DNA of 64,000 bases, taken from positions 43,041,671 to 43,105,670 of the forward strand of contig NC_056002.1 of NCBI RefSeq assembly GCF_018446385.1. The letters run 5' to 3'. Each line of letters begins with the position of its first letter. Position 1 is the first letter of the stretch. The stretch comes from Zingiber officinale. Lineage: Eukaryota > Streptophyta > Magnoliopsida > Zingiberales > Zingiberaceae. The notes below the pieces were generated by a model that did not search any database, was not told where the DNA came from, and saw only the letters and a program-made list of their open reading frames with translations. This document shows, piece by piece, positions 44,653-56,482 of the stretch. Made by a program: the position numbers and the translations under genes.

Positions 44653-46102
44653 ATGGCCGGATCCAACATCCACGCACCAAAATTCGAAGGGGACTTCGCT
44701 AGCTGGAAAAAGCGAATGGAGGTATTTCTTGAAACAGATTATGATTTATTACTAACAATGGAATTTGGCTATGAAGCACCAGAGGGCAAAGCAAGAAATC
44801 AATGGTCAAAGAAGGAGCAGGCTGACCACGTGGCAAACAAGAAAGCAGAATTTCATCTGCTAAGTGTACTTCCAACACAAGAAGTCAATCGAGTCGGTAC
44901 CTACAACTCGGCAAAGGAGCTTTGGGAGAAATTCCTTGAGTTACACGAAGGAACATCCGAAGCCAAACTTGCAAGACGGGATTACTTCGTAACCAGCTTA
45001 CAAACCTCCGATTTGAAGAAGGTGAAACAATTGCACATCTACACTCGAGGATTCAGGAACTCATCACCAGACTTACGAATCTCGGAGAAGAGGTAAGTAA
45101 CCGAGATTCGCTAAGGTATGCCCTAAATTCCTTTCCTAGAAACTCAAAATGGGCATCACTAGTAGATGCCTTTTACATTTCAAAAAATCTAGAAAAAATT
45201 TCATTAGATGAATTATTTTCAACTTTTGAAGTGCATGAGTCAAGATGTGCAGGTCCGAAGGAGCCCAAGAATAATGTCGCCCTTAAAGCTTCGAGAGACA
45301 AACCTGAGTCTGAATCGACAACGAGGAAATGGTAATGATGGTAAGACGATTTAAAAATATTTGTAAATCTAGGAAATCTAACCATCCGCAGGGAAGAAAG
45401 AAAAGAACCATCCGCTGCTACCATTGCGATGAAGAAGGGCACGTCAAGGACAATTGCCCTAAACTGAAGAACAAAGGGAAGGACAAGGGTAAGAAGCCTA
45501 TCCAAAAGCGCAAGGCCCTAAAAGCGACGTGGGACGATACGTCGTCGGAATCGGAAGTCAAGGAGTTCTCCGGGCTCGCGTTAATGGCGAGTCATCAAGA
45601 CGACGACTGCGAGTCAAGCTCTTCCGAAATGAGCATCGAAAGCATCGATGAAGGGGGAGCCACGTCCGAAGAGAGCAGCAGTTCAGGGGGAGAAACCGAC
45701 AACGAGATCGACAAGGTAAGTGAGGTACGATCTCTTCCTCCTGATAAAATGTTTAAATTCATTAAAATTTTAACAAAAGATTGCTGCAAATTAGAAAATG
45801 AAAATAAAGATTTAAAAGCAATATTAGCTACATCTTGTCCGTTAGAAATGCTAGATAAATCAAATTTAGAAAATGAAAAATTAAAATTAGAAATTCAAAA
45901 TTTAATTTTTCAAGTAGAAAATTTGAAAAACTCTACTTGCTCATCTAAAACCAATTTTAGAAGGTTCAATAATTTGAATTGGTATTATAGATATCACAAG
46001 GGACAAATTAAAAATATCTCTAGAAAATATGTCCCTAAAAACTTTTTAGTTAATCCAGTAGGTTGGAACCTATATTGGGTTCCTAAATCATGCTTAAATT
46101 AA
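44653..46102 (+). pseudogene. S4 gag
   Basis: ATG 44653 begins MAGSNIHAPKFEG; the UBN2-type capsid blocks follow (WKKRMEVFL, NSAKELWEKFLELHEGT). A one-base deletion near 44978-44982 shifts the frame; the capsid continues in the next frame (RYALNSFPRNSKW, LDELFSTFEVHE) to about 45320. A second shift leads into 45329-46102. There lie an intact CCHC knuckle (CYHCDEEGHVKDNC), a basic stretch, an acidic Ser-rich region, a KLENENKDLK-type coiled coil and the NPVGWNLYWVPK ending. So gag is complete in content but split over three frames. Gag would package the RNA; no other protein is encoded. Confidence 0.88.
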
Positions 46103-46713
46103 TTTTAAAAGTAAAATTAGCGCTTTAAGTGAGAAAATTAAATAAAGAATTTCTTTATGAGGCTTTGTCTAAGGAAGTGGTTGTTGCTCCAATAACCAAG
46201 AAGGCCTAGTGCCTCGCCACGACCTGGAAGCCAAAATATTGAAATAAATGTTTAATTAACTTACTAATGAAGCATTAATACAAGAATTAATTAGTGCTTG
46301 AAAAAGGTTATTCAAAACATTTTATTTCAATTTACCTACTTAGAATTTTTTTTGATACTTAGAAATATTCTCAAAAATTATTTTTTCCTAAGTTAAGAAC
46401 TTTTTTTCTTGAAACTAGAAATCTCAGCTTTAATTACTTAGAAAAATTTTCTAAATTTCTTAAAAACTTAGATTTTTTTAGAAATATTTTTTCTAAGTCT
46501 TTAACCCTTAGATTATTTTTCTTGGAACCCCATTTTTTTTGTGATCAAAGGGGGAGAAGGGAAAGTATAAGTCTAGGGGGAGGTAGATAGATTTAATTTT
46601 TTTCTCTATCTTTTTGCACTTAAATTGTAATTTAAGTTAATTTACTTAATTCAATTTTATGTCTATTTTAACCCTAGCTTAACTTGGGTTGATCACACCA
46701 AAAAGGGGGAGAT
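46103..46713 (+). other. S4 3' untranslated region with three purine tracts
   Basis: T-rich noncoding DNA. Purine tracts AAAGGGGGAGAAGGG (about 46548-46562), AGGGGGAGG (46575-46583) and the terminal AAAAAGGGGGAGAT (46700-46713) next to the 3' LTR. This is the repeated-tract arrangement of Sireviruses, kept although pol is gone. Confidence 0.75.
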
Positions 46714-47677
46714 TGTTGGAACCCCAAGGTTGTTTTGGTGTGATCAACAAGTTAAGTTAGGTCCTGTGTATTTAACCTTGTGTCTAAGTGTGCAGGAGCT
46801 TAGGAACACAGGTACTCGAGTGGAAGACGCAGCTAGCGAGAAGGACGGCAGTCTGAGGGACGAGGTGCTGCGGAAGAGTACACCGGCGGACGAGAAGGAA
46901 GCGTGCGGTGGTTCCGAGGGACGAAAGCTGGAGCGGAAGATTGCTCGGGGAGCAAGAGACGCAGCTAGCGAGAAGGTCGGCGACCGAGGGACGAAGAAGT
47001 ACGCTCGCGGACGAGAAGGAAACACGGGCAATTCCGAGGGACGCCGGAGGGAAGCACGCCCGAGAAGACCGGAAGTTGGGTTCGGGTGAGCCCTTTTAAG
47101 GCCGAGATCACCCAAATGAGCGGATCCGGAGCGGAAGAACCGGACCGAAGCGACCGAACCGAAGCGGTCCCGGATGAAAAAGTCAACTATGTTGACTTTG
47201 AGTCCGGGCGCCGACCGGGCGCCGGACCCATCCGGCGCCGGAACCCTTCCGGCGCCTGAACGATAATGTTGACCAGATCGAGAATTATCTCGATCGAACG
47301 CGTTGGGGATAAATTTTATCCCCAGGCGCCGGAACCTTTCAGCGCCCACCAAGGCTATGACCTTGGTCCGAGCTTACATCGATTAAATTGTAAACAACAC
47401 TTGTGTGCTTCCATTTCTTTGATTAGCTTCTTTCTTTTTGTGCCTACACTGCTGTAAACGAGGCTTCTCCGCCTGAAGGAGTTTTTAGTGCAACAATCTT
47501 CCTTGGATTAACAACCTCCCCGGTTGTAACCAAGTCAAAACCGGTGCCTCATTTTTATGCTTTATTTTCTGCTTAATCTATTCTTTTTCAAGTGTTAGCT
47601 TAATTGCCAGAGAAAGGGTTGTGTTTTACTCAGGGCTATTCAACCCCCCCCTTCTAGCCGGCCGCATCGGTCCTACA
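46714..47677 (+). repeat. S4 3' LTR
   Basis: Shares both ends with the 5' LTR but is about 50 bp shorter. Nearly all differences are small deletions and changes in the GC-rich middle (46850-47385). The ORFs here are LTR translations. Confidence 0.9.
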
Positions 47678-47698
47678 GTAAGGAGGGTGGCCGTTACA

Positions 47699-47714
47699 GT
47701 TGGTATCAGAGCAG
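47699..47714 (+). other. T3 primer-binding site
   Basis: GTTGGTATCAGAGCAGG follows GGCCGTTACA, the T3 5' LTR end. Initiator tRNA-Met type. S4 was inserted only 16 bp of LTR sequence upstream of it. Confidence 0.88.
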
Positions 47715-47949
47715 GTCCATTTTCCAGCAACACACACACATCAGCATCATCCTTGCCGTCTTCAAGTAAGAAAGTATTTAAGTTCTTTCTTTATTGCTTT
47801 CCTTTATTATTATTATTTGCAGTATGGATGGATTGTTTATAAGTGATTAAGTAAGATAAGAGTTTTTAGCTATTTCCTTTCTTAATATATAAATGTGTAT
47901 GTTTAGAAAGGGTAGAGAAATTATCAAATTTTCTTATTTGTTTAACTAG

Positions 47950-49303
47950 ATGTCGAGAAGAGGACGTCCCCGTACCGCTCGTACTGAGGACCAAGTTCAG
48001 GAGGAAGAGAGGCCAGGCTCAACTGAGCCCAATCTTTCTGAAGTTGTTGCCCAACTTCAGAAACAAGTAGCTGAGCAGCAGCAAGTAATTGCCAATCTGA
48101 TGGCAAATCAACAACCAGTCCCTCCTACTCCTCAAACAGTAACTGTGGAGACTCCAGTGGTAACTGAGGTTCCACCAGCTGCCCAAGGAGTCGTCACAGC
48201 ACCCCAGAGACAAGAAGCTTACCTTATTCAGTGGCTTCTCAGGCACGACTGAGCCCTGGGATGCCCAGGCTTGGTTCAAGACACTGGAGAGCACCATGGA
48301 GCTTCTTGACTGGCCAGAAGTCGAGAAGGTCAAGTGTGCCTCCTTCTGCCTGATTGGAGATGCACGCATGTGGTGGGAGAGAGTCAAAAGCAAGAGGGCA
48401 ATCAATCAGATGAAATGGATTGATTTTGAGACAGAATTCTACGACGAGTTCTTTCGCCAAAAGATCACCAACAAGCACTACGAGGAGTTTATGGAGTTCA
48501 GACAGGGGGATCTGACAGTAGAGGAAGCAGTTAAAAGATTCAACAGGCTAGCTCGTCTCTGCCCAGAACTAGTAAGTACAGAGAAGGAGCGAGTCAGACT
48601 AATGCTCAGAATGCTGAAGCCTGTGATATCACTTAATGTGAGCAGTGGGACTCATCAGCCCATGACTGGAGAAGAGTTGGTCAGTAGAGCCTTAGTAGCT
48701 GAGCACTACCTGAGCAGCATGAAGGCACAAAGAGAGCAACACAAGCCAATCAAGATGGAGACCAAGACTGGGGGAAATCAGAAACCCCAGTCAAATAATC
48801 AGAACTGGAAAGGCAAGGGCACTAAAAGAAAGCAGTGGGATTCAGGAAGTAACCAGAAGGGAGGACCAGAAACCAAACAGACTAAGCTCCTTCCCTGTTC
48901 CAAATGTGGGAGAACACATCCAGGAGCCTGCCTCTTGGGTAAGACTGGATGTTATTCTTGTGGTCAAGAAGGACACATGGCCAAACAGTGTCCTAACAAG
49001 TTCAAAGCACCTCAGCCACAGCCAATACAATATGGAGCCAAGCCTCAACTACATTATATGCCTGCAACTCTGGAAGGACCTCAGATCAGTCAAGGAAGGT
49101 TGGAAGCTCCACCAATTCCAGCCTTTGACAATGCCAGAGTATTCTCCCTTACCAAAGAGGAAGCTGCTAGTGCCTCCACGGTCGTAACAGGTCAAGTAGT
49201 TATTTTTCAGCATATAGCTACTGCACTATTTGATACTGGGCGACCCATTCTTTTGTATCCATACCTTTTGCCAAAGAATTACAGGTACCTACAGAAAGCA
49301 TGA
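47950..49303 (+). pseudogene. T3 gag and start of protease
   Basis: ATG 47950 begins MSRRGRPRTARTEDQ. A heptad-like QLQKQVAEQQQVIANLMANQ follows. After YLIQW about 20 nt are missing compared with T2 (which has QRVKPEN there), causing a frameshift and TGA near 48250. The capsid resumes in frame at 48245-49303: WDAQAWFKTLES, MWWERVKS, EFRQGDLTVEEAVKRFNRLARLCPEL. Then come a KCGRTHPGAC half-finger and the CCHC knuckle CYSCGQEGHMAKQC (about 48948-48990). The protease begins at ALFDTG near 49222-49239. One G is missing from a G run at about 49238-49241, so this frame ends at TGA 49301-49303 and the protease continues in the next ORF. Confidence 0.9.
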
Positions 49304-52300
49304 ATTCCAAGTTCCTGACAACCCTACCTTCTGGGGAAGTCATGGAATCTAGTCAGTGGCTTCGGTCTGTACCAGTCAGAATTTCAGACCGAGAGCTATG
49401 TGTTAATCTGGTAGTCCTCGCTATGCAGGATTTCGATATCATTTTGGGTATGGATTTCCTCAGCAAGTACAGTGCTTCAGTGGACTGCCGCAGAAGAAAA
49501 GTAATTTTTAGTCCAGAAGGTGAACCATCCTTTGAATTTACAGGAGTGCCAAGGAGGAAAACCCAGAAGTTCCTTTCTTCTCTCACAGCTCACCAGATGT
49601 TAGCTAAAGGGTGTGCTGGTTTTCTTGCGCACATTGTGAGTACAGAAGAACAAGAAAGACCCAAGCAGGAGGAAGTTCGGGTAGTCTGTGAGTATCCAGA
49701 GGTATTCCCAGAAGAGCTACCTGGACTACCTCCCAACAGAGAAGTGGAGTTTGAGATTGAACTGGTTCCTGGTACCGGTCCAATTTCAAAAGCTCCATAT
49801 CGCATGTCTCCAGCAGAGCTAAAAGAGTTACAAGAGCAACTTCAGGAGCTACTTGACAAGGGTTTCATACGCCCTAGTCACTCACCATGGGGAGCTCCTG
49901 TGTTGTTTGTCAAGAAGAAGGATGGATCTATGCGGATGTGCATAGATTATAGAGCTCTGAATCAAGTGACCATCAAGAACAGGTATCCACTGCCCAGGAT
50001 CGATGATTTATTTGATCAATTGAAAGGGGCAACAGTGTTCTCCAAGATAGATCTGCGCTCTGGGTACCATCAGTTAAAAGTGAAGGAGAGTGATATACCC
50101 AGAACAGCTTTCAGGACCAGATACGGACACTACGAATTCGTAGTCATGCCTTTTGGTGTGACTAATGCACCTGCAGTCTTCATGGACTTGATGAATAGAG
50201 TGTTCAGAGAATACCTCGACAAGTTTGTCATTGTGTTCATAGACGACATTCTAATCTATTCCAGGACCCCAGAGGAGCATGATGCGCATTTGAGAATAGT
50301 CCTACAGACTCTTCAGCAGAGACAGCTCTATGCTAAATTCTCAAAGTGCGAATTTTGGTTGGAGCAGGTGGCATTTCTAGGTCACATTGTTTCAAAAGAA
50401 GGCATTCAAGTGGATCCAGCCAAAGTAGAAGCGGTCAGCAACTGGAAGAGACCCAAGAATGCCAGCTTCCTTGGTTTAGCTGGGTACTACAGGAAATTTG
50501 TGGAGGACTTTTCCAGGATAGCCTCTCCACTTACAGCCCTCACCAGGAAAGATAAGAAGTTTGAATGGTCAGATAAATGTGAGCAGAGTTTTCAAGAACT
50601 CAAGAAGAGACTGACCAGTGCTCCTATACTGACTGTTCCAGAGAGCGACAAGAGTTTTGACATCTACAGTGATGCTTCCAAGATGGGATTAGGAGCTGTA
50701 CTCATGCAGAAAGGAAAAGTTATAGCTTATGCTTCCAGACAACTCAAAGACTACGAGAAGAACTATCCCACTCATGACCTAGAGCTGGCAGCTGTGGTCT
50801 TTGCACTGAAACTCTGGCGACACTACTTGTATGGAGTCCAGTGCAGAATCTTCACAGACCATCAGAGTCTTAAGTACTTCTTCACTCAGAAGGACTTAAA
50901 CATGAGACAGCGCAGGTGGCTAGAGTTGGTCAAAGATTATGACTGTGAAATCCTCTACCACCCAGGTAAAGCTAATAAAGTGGCAGATGCATTAAGCATA
51001 AAGTCCAGTGCATCCTTGATGTCCTTATCATCATTAGCCCTGCCACTACAGAAAGAGTTGTCAGATTTCGGACTTGAAATTATTTATGGGCAACTCTCTG
51101 CATTGACCCTAGAGTCAACCCTGCTTGAGGATATACAGAAAAAGCAAAGTGAAGATCCAGATATCCAAAAGATCAAGCAAGGAATACAAGAAGAAGGAAA
51201 TTCAGAATTTCGAGTATCAGACAGTGGAATTCTTTATCAGGGAAATCGCCTTTGTGTTCCCAATGATGAAGAGCTGAGAAAGAGAATTTTAGAAGAGGCT
51301 CATAGTACGCCATATTCTATGCATCCTGGTTCTACCAAGATGTACCAGGACGTGAAACAGAAGTTCTGGTGGTCTGGACTCAAAAGAGATGTAGTTAAAT
51401 ATGTCAGTACCTGCCTGACATGTCAGAGAGTCAAAGCAGAACACCAGAGACCAGGAGGAGTTTTACAACCTCTTCCAATACCAGAGTGGAAGTGGGAAGA
51501 CATATCCATGGATTTCATAACAGGTCTCCCTAGAACCACAAATGGATATGATGCGATATGGGTGATAGTGGACAGATTGACCAAGTCTGCTCATTTTCTA
51601 GCCATCAAAGTGTCTCACTCTATAGAGCAGTTAGCACAGCTGTATGTTAAAGAGGTGATCAGACTTCACGGAGTTCCCAAATCTATTATTTCTGATAGAG
51701 ATGGGCGCTTCACCTCTCACTTTTGGGAGTGTGTACAGACTGCACTAGGCACCAAGCTCAAGTTCAGCACAGCCTTCCATCCTCAGACTGATGGACAGAC
51801 AGAGCGAGTAAATCAGATCTTAGAAGATATGCTCAGGGCTTGTGCACTAGATTTTAAAGGCAGTTGGTGCAAGTATCTGTGCTTAGCTGAGTTTGCCTAC
51901 AACAACAGCTACCAAGCCACCATCAGGATGGCACCATATGAAGCATTGTATGGTAGAAAGTGCAGATCACCTATATGCTGGCAAGAAGCTGGAGAAAGAA
52001 GAGAAATGGAAGTAGAGCTGGGCATTCAGACAGAGCTGATAGAAGAAACCACTCAGGCTATTCAGAAAATCAAACAGAGGATTGAGACTGCCCAGAGTAG
52101 ACAGAAAAGCTATGCTGACACACGCCGTAGGCCATTGGAATTCCAAGTAGGAGAATCAGTTTTTCTCAAAGTTGCTCCTATGAAGGGAGTGATGAGATTT
52201 GGCAAGAAGGGCAAATTGAGTCCTCGCTATGTAGGACCTTACCTGATTACAGACAGGATTGGGAAGGTAGCTTACAAGCTGGAATTACCACAAGACATGT

Positions 52301-52563
52301 CAGCAATACACAATGTGTTTCATGTCTCCATGATAAAGAAGTGCCTCCATGACCCTAGCCAAGTGATTGAGCCTCAGTCAGTGCAGATCCAAGAGGATCT
52401 TAGTTTTGAAAGTAGACCTACACAGATAGTGGACAGAGCAGTCAAGAGACTAAGAAGCAAGGAAGTACCACTAGTGAAGGTCGTCTGGCAGAACCAGAAG
52501 CACGAGGAAGTCACTTGGGAGCGGGAGGACAGTATGAGACAGAAGTATCCAGAGCTATTCTAA
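49300..52563 (+). CDS. T3 pol: protease end, RT, RNase H, integrase, chromodomain
   Basis: One open frame of 1087 codons; the ATG is internal to the ancestral gag-pol, which the missing G near 49239 broke. Residues 1-85 finish the retropepsin ([16 protein letters not shown]). [20 protein letters not shown], active site FIDDIL with D315-D316. An in-frame loss of four residues lies in [13 protein letters not shown] (T2 has [17 protein letters not shown]). RNase H: D454 in [25 protein letters not shown]. Integrase: zinc finger from H668 to CLTCQ, catalytic D738, D799, E835 (DX35E). [20 protein letters not shown] segment and a C-terminal chromodomain ([11 protein letters not shown]...EEVTWERE) end it. 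It would make and integrate element cDNA, the chromodomain directing it to silent chromatin. Confidence 0.93.
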   Translation: MNSKFLTTLPSGEVMESSQWLRSVPVRISDRELCVNLVVLAMQDFDIILGMDFLSKYSASVDCRRRKVIFSPEGEPSFEFTGVPRRKTQKFLSSLTAHQMLAKGCAGFLAHIVSTEEQERPKQEEVRVVCEYPEVFPEELPGLPPNREVEFEIELVPGTGPISKAPYRMSPAELKELQEQLQELLDKGFIRPSHSPWGAPVLFVKKKDGSMRMCIDYRALNQVTIKNRYPLPRIDDLFDQLKGATVFSKIDLRSGYHQLKVKESDIPRTAFRTRYGHYEFVVMPFGVTNAPAVFMDLMNRVFREYLDKFVIVFIDDILIYSRTPEEHDAHLRIVLQTLQQRQLYAKFSKCEFWLEQVAFLGHIVSKEGIQVDPAKVEAVSNWKRPKNASFLGLAGYYRKFVEDFSRIASPLTALTRKDKKFEWSDKCEQSFQELKKRLTSAPILTVPESDKSFDIYSDASKMGLGAVLMQKGKVIAYASRQLKDYEKNYPTHDLELAAVVFALKLWRHYLYGVQCRIFTDHQSLKYFFTQKDLNMRQRRWLELVKDYDCEILYHPGKANKVADALSIKSSASLMSLSSLALPLQKELSDFGLEIIYGQLSALTLESTLLEDIQKKQSEDPDIQKIKQGIQEEGNSEFRVSDSGILYQGNRLCVPNDEELRKRILEEAHSTPYSMHPGSTKMYQDVKQKFWWSGLKRDVVKYVSTCLTCQRVKAEHQRPGGVLQPLPIPEWKWEDISMDFITGLPRTTNGYDAIWVIVDRLTKSAHFLAIKVSHSIEQLAQLYVKEVIRLHGVPKSIISDRDGRFTSHFWECVQTALGTKLKFSTAFHPQTDGQTERVNQILEDMLRACALDFKGSWCKYLCLAEFAYNNSYQATIRMAPYEALYGRKCRSPICWQEAGERREMEVELGIQTELIEETTQAIQKIKQRIETAQSRQKSYADTRRRPLEFQVGESVFLKVAPMKGVMRFGKKGKLSPRYVGPYLITDRIGKVAYKLELPQDMSAIHNVFHVSMIKKCLHDPSQVIEPQSVQIQEDLSFESRPTQIVDRAVKRLRSKEVPLVKVVWQNQKHEEVTWEREDSMRQKYPELF

Positions 52564-52598
52564 GTTCGAGGACGAACTTTTTATAAGATATGGGGAAT

Positions 52599-55558
52599 TG
52601 TAACGACCCAATTTTCCTTATTTTAAGTTCTAAAAGTCCATAAAAATATTTGGAAATACTTTTAAAATATTCTAGAGATTTTTAGGAATTTTTAGAGCAT
52701 TTTTATGCAAATTTTGGAGGTCGTTTAGTAGGGTCACAAAAAGAAAGAAGTTTTAAAAAAAAAAAACGTTGAAGGGGAGACTCGAACCCAAGACCTTGAC
52801 CCGAACCGAATCTCAGTCGAACCCAGCCCAACCAGCTGAGCTACAAGGTTTTTGTTAACCTTATAAGGAAAGAATTAAATTTATAGCATAGTTAAGCGAT
52901 ATTTTAGAAACCGAAAATAAACTTTATAAATAAAGAGGTGCGCGGATAAGGATTCGAAGCCTAGACCCTTGGGTTGGTTGAGAGCCGACTAACCAGCTGG
53001 GCTGCGCGTGTTTTATTAACCTAGCATGGAGAGAAATAGATTTAAGTATAGTTGGAAATCGAATTAAAACTAAGTTATAAAGGGTTAAGTGATTTTTCCG
53101 TGACCTAAACCTAAGCCTTTTCCTCTCTTTTTCTTTCCTCAACGGCGCGATTCTCCTCTCGGGCGAAACCGCAGCCAAGGCGAGGGTTTCCTCCTCTCGA
53201 CGTCGGCGAGGCGTTTTCCGGCCGGTCTCCACCCGTGGGTGACCTTTCCGGCAAGGAAAGCTTGGGGAACACAAGGAAAAGGGAGAAACCGAAGCTCTAC
53301 CGAAAACCTAGGGCGCTCCTCGTGTTGTAAGTCCAAGAACCCATTGTAAGTGCTTCTCACCTGCGGTAGGAGTAGCTCTCGGGGTTTTGTTTTGCATTTT
53401 TGTTGTGAAATGAACAATAGCAACCTTTTCATTCTAGCATATGGATTAGATTGCAACCCTTGCTTTAACAATTTGGTTTAAGTTTTGGGTTAAGTCCTTT
53501 GGCCATTTTAATGCACGGACAGAGTTTTGATGTTTTCCTTGATTGTCACAGCATGCTTTTTGGATGTTTTTACCTTACATTTCAAGCATGTCTAAGTAGC
53601 TATGCTTCTTTCCAATCATGGCATGATTAAAGAATGGTTAAGATTCAAAAATGCTTAGTTTCACAAGTTTGTCATTTGAAACCTGTTACTGCCGTGAGCT
53701 TCCTAAGACCATGTGGGTTGTTAATTCTGATTGAGTTTGTTTTGGATATATCCAGATACTTATTAGTGGCATATGGTTTTAGAATCCCGTGCATAATGTA
53801 TATATGTGAGAAATACAAGCAAAGTAAGACTATGGTCACAAATTGATCTTGAATTCCAGAATTTAGAATCAAAGCACACTAAGTGCTTAAATAAATGCCA
53901 AGGCATTTTATTACAAGAAGTATTTAAAGAAGGATATAAAGAAAAGTATTTTACTTTTAAAAGGGCATGTACCGGACACAAGGTCCAAGGGATGGGCTCC
54001 AAGTTGCCCCTAGACATAAGGTCTAGAAGTGTCTTAATGGTTTTGGGATTAGCTACCTCAATTCTCATTAAGAAAGGCGCGCAAAGTGGTACAATGCCGG
54101 GCCCAAGTAAAGTTGAATATTATTTTTAAAGTATAAAAGTATTAATTTGGAAACAAACAAAACAAGTTCTTTTATCTAAGTTGCAAATTCTAGCAAGTTA
54201 AATTGTTGTTTTCCTTTAGAGATGCATGATGTAGTTCTATCTGCTATTTTCATGTTGAGCATGTACTCCCTGTTTTCTTTAATGCTTATGCATTCCTTAT
54301 CGGATTTTGTGAGTAGAAAGCACTTACTAAGCTTTTAGCTTATAGATACTATTTACCTCCTACTGCAGATACAGATAAGAGTAAAGGAAAAGCTAAAGTG
54401 TTATAGAGGAAGGCGACAAGGAGATGTTGGTGGTGTGTGTGTGATGCCGGATATGGAAGCTTGGGACCTTACTAGAAGAGTTTAGAAATTGTATTTGCTG
54501 GTGTTTATGTTACTGTTAGAGTAGAATTTATTTTGCATTACTAATTTCGTTATCTTCCTGTCATTTAGTTGGAATAACTGTTAAGCTGAGAACATGTTCC
54601 TTTTTCCTTATTCTGGCTTAGTTTTCAAGTTTTGTGAAGTAAGATCATATCTGATTGGAGTTTGATTTTTTTATATAAGAAGTTCATATCTGATTTTTAG
54701 TTTGCAAACTTAGTTGGAAGTGTGAAGTGGTATGCTCAGTTGCTTTAGATTCTGTTATAGCATGAAATTTTCTGCAGTAAGATTCGTTTCCATGATCAGC
54801 AGGTTGTATTTCCGTAGATTGATTGGTTACTTCGTATTGTTGGAACATTTGCTTAGTACTGCTGAAATTTTCTTCCCATTACAATGGCAGCATGCATTAT
54901 AAATTTTTCCCTTTATGTTGTTGCCTTAAAACTTAGGTATAGTGGTTTTAAAATCTCAGAACGAATCACAACATTCTTTTGATAGATATAGAAGCATGTT
55001 TTACATATGATCAGTAGCCCTTGTTTTATGGAAGGAAAACATGTGATGTTCGGATTACATCACATGCATTCTTGGTCTATGGAAGGAGTAGTAGTACATG
55101 TGATGTTCTGATATGCATTCTTGTAGGGATCGAAGCTTCACCGAAATGCATATCAGAACAGTAGCAGTTGCTTGCAGTGATGTTCTGATATGTCTTGTGA
55201 TCGTTATAGTTGTGTTCAATAAATGAGCAGTAGGTTTAATTGGCCTTCTTTTATTTCTGTTCAGTTGTAGAATAAAATGAATGCAAGATATTAAAGGATG
55301 TAGCAAACAGTGGAGATACTTAAGCTTCATTTGTCTATATGTTATACTTGCTCGTTGATTCACTTATTTGCATGTTTGATAAAAAAAAAATAAAGGTATC
55401 ATGAAATGGTATGCTGCTATCTAGAGACATGTTCTGATATGCGATATGTTCAAATAGTTTAAAGTATCTCTAGCGTTAAAGTAAGTAGTACATGTTATGT
55501 GTAGATAGTAGAAACAGTAGCGGTCACCCTCAGGGTAGTAAGGAGGGTGGCCGTTACA
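52599..55558 (+). repeat. T3 3' LTR
   Basis: 2960 bp, almost identical to the 5' LTR. A short purine tract (GATATGGGGAA) precedes it. tRNA-like units repeat at 52771-52850 and 52938-53010, minus strand. It ends GGTGGCCGTTACA. ORFs in it repeat those of the 5' LTR and are not genes. Confidence 0.93.
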
Positions 55559-56124
55559 GCTTACTTGTTGAACCCAAAGCTAAACCTGAATCTAACACAA
55601 AGTTAAACCAGCCCCTTAAATTCAACAATAATTCATCTCACAATAATTATAGGATTCCCTGATTGACAATTTTGATCGGGTGAGATGACTAAGAAATTAA
55701 ACTATGAAAATTGACTTAAACTTAAAATAATTTCAAAATTATTTTAAACCTAAATTATCTTTGATTAACAACACTTTTAATACTTTTAAAACCTAAATTT
55801 CAAAATTATTTTAAACTTAAATTTCAAAATTATTTTAAACCTAAATTTCAAAATTATTTTAAACTTAAATTTCAAAATTAATTAAACTTAAATTTCAAAA
55901 TTAATTAAACTTAAATTTCAAAAATAAATTAAACTTAAATTTCAAAATTAATTAAACTAAAATTTTTCAAATTAATTAAATCATAAAATCTTTTTAAACA
56001 ACCATAGGGTTAATTGCTTGCTAACTTAGTTTGGGTAAGATAGAAAATCTAAGGAGTCTACTTCAATTAAGCTATCTCTAAATCCATTAAAAAGAAACCA
56101 ATTCCACTACTTCATGTGTAGGAA
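55559..56124 (+). repeat. S3 continues: spacer and second part of the AT-rich array
   Basis: S3 resumes with GCTTACTTGTTGAACCC, colinear with S2 31105-31140. Repeats of AAATTTCAAAATTATTTTAAACTT fill about 55685-55985. So T3 landed between the left array and this one. Confidence 0.75.
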
Positions 56125-56481
56125 TTGGATCAATGGATGTTGGATAGTGGATGCTCCAGACATATGACTGGAGATAAGTTGAAGTTTACCAAACTCAAGT
56201 ACAAGAATTTAGGGTCAGTTGCATTCGGCAACGACGGTAAACTTAAAGTAATCGGAAAAGGTAATATTGAACTTAATTCCGATTTCATTATTCGAAATGT
56301 TTTATTGGTTGAAAATTTTAACTTTAATTTACTAAGTATAAGTCAATTATGTGACAGCGGATATCTAGTCAATTTTGATAAATCTGGATGTCTAGTCAAA
56401 AACATCGAAAACCCTGAAATTAGACTTAAGGGACTTAGAAAGAATAACATCTATACAATTAACTTATCAATACCTCAATAA
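56125..56481 (+). pseudogene. S3 protease
   Basis: Reads WMLDSGCSRHMTGDK: the D-S-G catalytic triad is intact (residues 7-9 of this frame). Then FGNDGKLKVIGKGNIEL, LLVENFNFNLLSISQL and NNIYTINLS. This is the copia retropepsin that cuts gag-pol. A one-base deletion near 56478 ends the frame at TAA 56479-56481; the integrase zinc finger follows in the next frame. Confidence 0.88.
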
Positions 56482-56482
56482 A

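Larger units (their letters stand above)
43586..47677 (+). mobile_element. S4: gag-only Sirevirus-like element inside the T3 5' LTR
   Basis: LTRs 43586-44600 and 46714-47677, primer site, one gag gene, three purine tracts, and target-site duplication GTAAG (43581-43585 and 47678-47682). The interior is only 2.1 kb with no protease, integrase or RT, so the element is non-autonomous and would need pol from a related Sirevirus. Confidence 0.93.
40638..55558 (+). mobile_element. Tekay/Del-like gypsy element T3, young and nearly intact
   Basis: LTRs 40638-47698 (split by S4) and 52599-55558, each about 2.96 kb once S4 is removed; I count roughly 15-20 differences between them. Flanks are ACTTA (40633-40637) and GCTTA (55559-55563), a target-site duplication with one G-to-A change. 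Primer site, gag, protease, RT, RNase H, integrase and chromodomain are all present. The damage I see in the coding part is a deletion of about 20 nt in gag, one missing G in the protease and an in-frame four-codon loss in RT. Confidence 0.93.
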
